Assembly (NCBI GenBank): GCA_024640765.1
Contig: JAHEEK010000004.1
Coordinates: 62,001-126,000, forward strand
DNA length: 64,000 nucleotides
Direction: 5' to 3'
DNA from: Nereida sp024640765
Lineage (GTDB): Bacteria; Pseudomonadota; Alphaproteobacteria; Rhodobacterales; Rhodobacteraceae
The position numbers and the translations under genes are program-made. Positions 62,432 through 64,000 of the stretch are shown here, piece after piece; the first letter of the stretch is position 1; each line of letters begins with the position of its first letter. The notes beneath the pieces were generated by a model, which worked only from the letters and a program-made list of their open reading frames with translations, made no database searches and had not been told where the DNA came from.

Positions 62432-63651
62432 ATGCCGAGCGAGACAATTGAATTCAAAAATAACGCTGGCCTAAGCCTGTCCGCGCGTCTTGATTTACCC
62501 ACAGGAGACCCTGTTGCAACGGCGCTTCTGGCCCATTGTTTTACGTGCACCAAAGACCTGCCCGCCGCACGGCGCATCGCGGCCCGTCTGTCGGCCATGG
62601 GCTTTGCTGTCTTGAGCTTTGACTTTACCGGTCTTGGGCAGTCCGAGGGGCGCTTTGCCAAAACGGATTTCACCTCAAACGTAGATGATCTGATCGCTGC
62701 GAGCGCCTATCTGACCGATCGGAATTTGACGCCGTCGCTTTTGATCGGGCACTCCCTAGGCGGGGCCGCAGTGTTGAAGGCCGCTGCTCAATTACCCCAG
62801 ATTAAGGGCGTCGTGACCCTTGGTGCACCTTTTGATCCCGCGCATGTGACCCATCATTTCGCCAGCGCCATTCCAGATATAATCGCAAAAGGTTCCGCCG
62901 AAGTGACCCTTGGTGGGCGCCCCTTTACGATTGGCAAACAGTTCGTTGAGGACGTCCAAGGCATTGAAATTGAGGCCGCTGTACGAAATCTTAACGCCGC
63001 CCTTTTGGTCATGCATTCGCCCGTTGATGAAACAGTAGGCATTGAAAACGCCAGTCAGATTTTTGGCGCCGCACGGCATCCAAAGTCATTTGTGACACTC
63101 GACAAGGCCGACCACCTGTTGCGCAGCCCCGACGATGCAGAATACGCCGCGGGTGTGATCGCCGCATGGGCCGAGCGTTATATCAATGTTACCCGCCCCG
63201 CGGCGCCCATTGGCGTGCTAGAAGGTGTTACCCGTGTGTCAGAGGCTGATCCCAAAGGGTTTTTGCAAGACATCAGATCAGGTGAAAAACATCACGTGCT
63301 TGCGGATGAGCCTCAGGCTTACGGTGGCACAAATCAAGGGATGTCCCCTTACGGGTTTCTTGCGGCGGGTCTGGGGGCATGCACATCTATGACAATTCGG
63401 ATGTACGCGCGGCGCAAAGGCTGCCCCTCGAACATGTGTCCGTCGACGTCACCCACGACAAGATGCACGCCCAAGACAGCGATCCCGCGACAAATGTCCG
63501 TATTGATAATTTCCGCCGCGCGATGCACCTGTCCGGCCCTTTAACGCCCGAGCAAACCACACGTTTGATGAAAATTGCGGACAAATGTCCGGTTCACAAA
63601 ACCCTTGAGCAATCCAGCAGGATTGAGACCGTGTTTGCCTCGGGCGCGTAA
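62432..63651 (+). pseudogene. bifunctional alpha/beta hydrolase-OsmC fusion, 1-nt frameshift
   Basis: From the ATG at 62432 (AAAAGGGG upstream) an alpha/beta hydrolase domain is intact: ALLAHCFTCTKDLPAARRIA, SFDFTGLGQSEGRF, LIGHSLGGAAVLKA with nucleophile Ser, and DKADHLL with the catalytic His. The OsmC peroxiredoxin-like domain starts (YGFLAAGLGACTSMTIRMYA, including its first Cys). At about 63419-63422 the frame is lost: one base is missing before CTGCCC. The next frame carries on LPLEHVSVDVTHDKMHAQDS and IADKCPVHKTLEQSSRIETV with the second Cys, to a stop at 63651. As it stands only the hydrolase and half of OsmC would be made, ending in a garbled tail at 63544. Confidence 0.82.
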
Positions 63652-63715
63652 GTAGCGATTGACCTGTACACGTACACCTATCTCACTACGCTCCTAAGCG
63701 TCCGCTCATGAAAAA

Positions 63716-63742
63716 AGGCGCCCACCTAATTGGTGAGCGCCT
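63716..63742 (-). terminator. terminator after bioY
   Basis: Stem AGGCGC-C-CACC (63716-63726) / GGTG-A-GCGCCT (63732-63742) with one C/A mismatch and a 5-nt loop. On the minus strand a TTTTTT tract follows. It ends the gene at 63770 and may also serve the convergent OsmC gene. Confidence 0.85.
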
Positions 63743-63769
63743 AAATAACGTCAAATATGTTTTGCAGGA

Positions 63770-64000
63770 TCAGCCGCGGGCTTTGCCGATTGCTTTCCAC
63801 GCCATTGGCACGATCATCGCCGCAATCGCCAATTTCAGCAGATCGCCGTAGATGAACGCTGTCAGGCCCCACTCAAGGATCGGCTTGTCCCAGCCGTAAA
63901 GTGTACCAAGCCACAACAGGCCCGGGATGTAGATAAGTGCGTTACCGATCAGCATCGCTGCGGCCATTTTCGCAGCACTACGGTCCCAACCCATGCGCGC
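63770..64000 (-). CDS. bioY: BioY biotin transporter, 3' part only
   Basis: The minus strand is open from the window edge to a stop at 63770, giving the C-terminal 76 or so residues of an integral membrane protein: GWDRSAAKMAAAMLIGNALI, YIPGLLWLGTLYGW and FIYGDLLKLAIAAMIVPMAW. The G-N-A-x-I-Y-x-P-G-L-x-W-L run and the final F-x-x-G-D-x-x-K segment are typical of BioY, the substrate-binding S component of the biotin ECF importer. The N-terminus and any BioMN genes lie outside. Confidence 0.85.
   Translation of the reverse strand, partial: ARMGWDRSAAKMAAAMLIGNALIYIPGLLWLGTLYGWDKPILEWGLTAFIYGDLLKLAIAAMIVPMAWKAIGKARG

Noticed and set aside
1..64000. CRISPR arrays, insertion sequences, prophage, plasmid origin
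   Set aside because: I saw no regularly spaced repeats, transposase or integrase motifs, or replication genes; gene content is chromosomal throughout.

Overview
The window looks like chromosomal DNA of a marine alphaproteobacterium of the Rhodobacterales (Roseobacter group). This rests on gene content seen here: phoR-pstSCAB-phoU-phoB, a class II DAHP synthase, CckA, a corrinoid one-carbon cluster with a RamA-like activator, zwf-pgl-pgi, a GTTC-N7-GTTC LexA box ahead of recA, and two Hint-domain proteins. I see no rRNA genes, insertion sequences, prophage or CRISPR array.

Layout. 1-992: 3' part of an iron(III)-type ABC permease. 1104-8555: a complete Pho regulon with a triple 11-bp Pho box before pstS. 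8579-11843: a trans-sulfuration PLP enzyme, a gamma-carbonic-anhydrase-like protein, gmk and yicC. 12027-14197: a PAS_5 protein convergent with class II DAHP synthase. 14358-20578: a GlxA-type AraC regulator and a five-gene branched-chain amino-acid type ABC importer. 20656-23239: DUF3047 protein, MobA-like nucleotidyltransferase, a broken Hint gene, tRNA-Leu(CAA). 23371-29468: typA, DUF1330, alaS, recA with its LexA box. 29650-34760: cckA (frameshifted), rsmB-type methyltransferase, guaB. 34931-36806: glucokinase, then chemotaxis debris. 36973-44525: modABC, glpD-glpK, rlmE-ppx. 44763-49226: one-carbon/corrinoid operon. 49345-53561: thioesterase and the pgi-pgl-zwf block. 53643-55748: HNH protein, YceI with an ACG in place of its start codon, unknown membrane protein. 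55991-57218: rpsF-rpsR-rplI. 57619-59142: trigger factor and tRNA-Leu(UAG). 59307-61792: a second Hint protein, glnB-glnA. 62037-64000: a small ORF, a frameshifted hydrolase/OsmC fusion, and the 3' end of bioY.

How it fits together. The cell scavenges phosphate under PhoR/PhoB control, imports molybdate, amino-acid-like compounds and probably iron and biotin, and uses glycerol (GlpK/GlpD) and hexose (Glk, Zwf, Pgl, Pgi). The operon at 44763-49226 feeds methyl groups from methylene-THF to a corrinoid acceptor and keeps the corrinoid active. It is best read as part of a split B12-dependent methionine synthase, led by a small protein of unknown role.

The most unusual feature is the number of damaged genes. 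cckA has a 1-nt shift in a G run; the Hint gene at 22047 has an in-frame amber codon; a chemoreceptor fragment has an in-frame ochre codon and abuts an opposing STAS-like fragment; yceI has lost its ATG; and the hydrolase/OsmC gene has a 1-nt shift. Either this lineage is shedding signalling and chemotaxis functions, or the assembly carries residual errors. The substitution-type lesions and the truncated chemotaxis remnants favour real decay for at least some of them.
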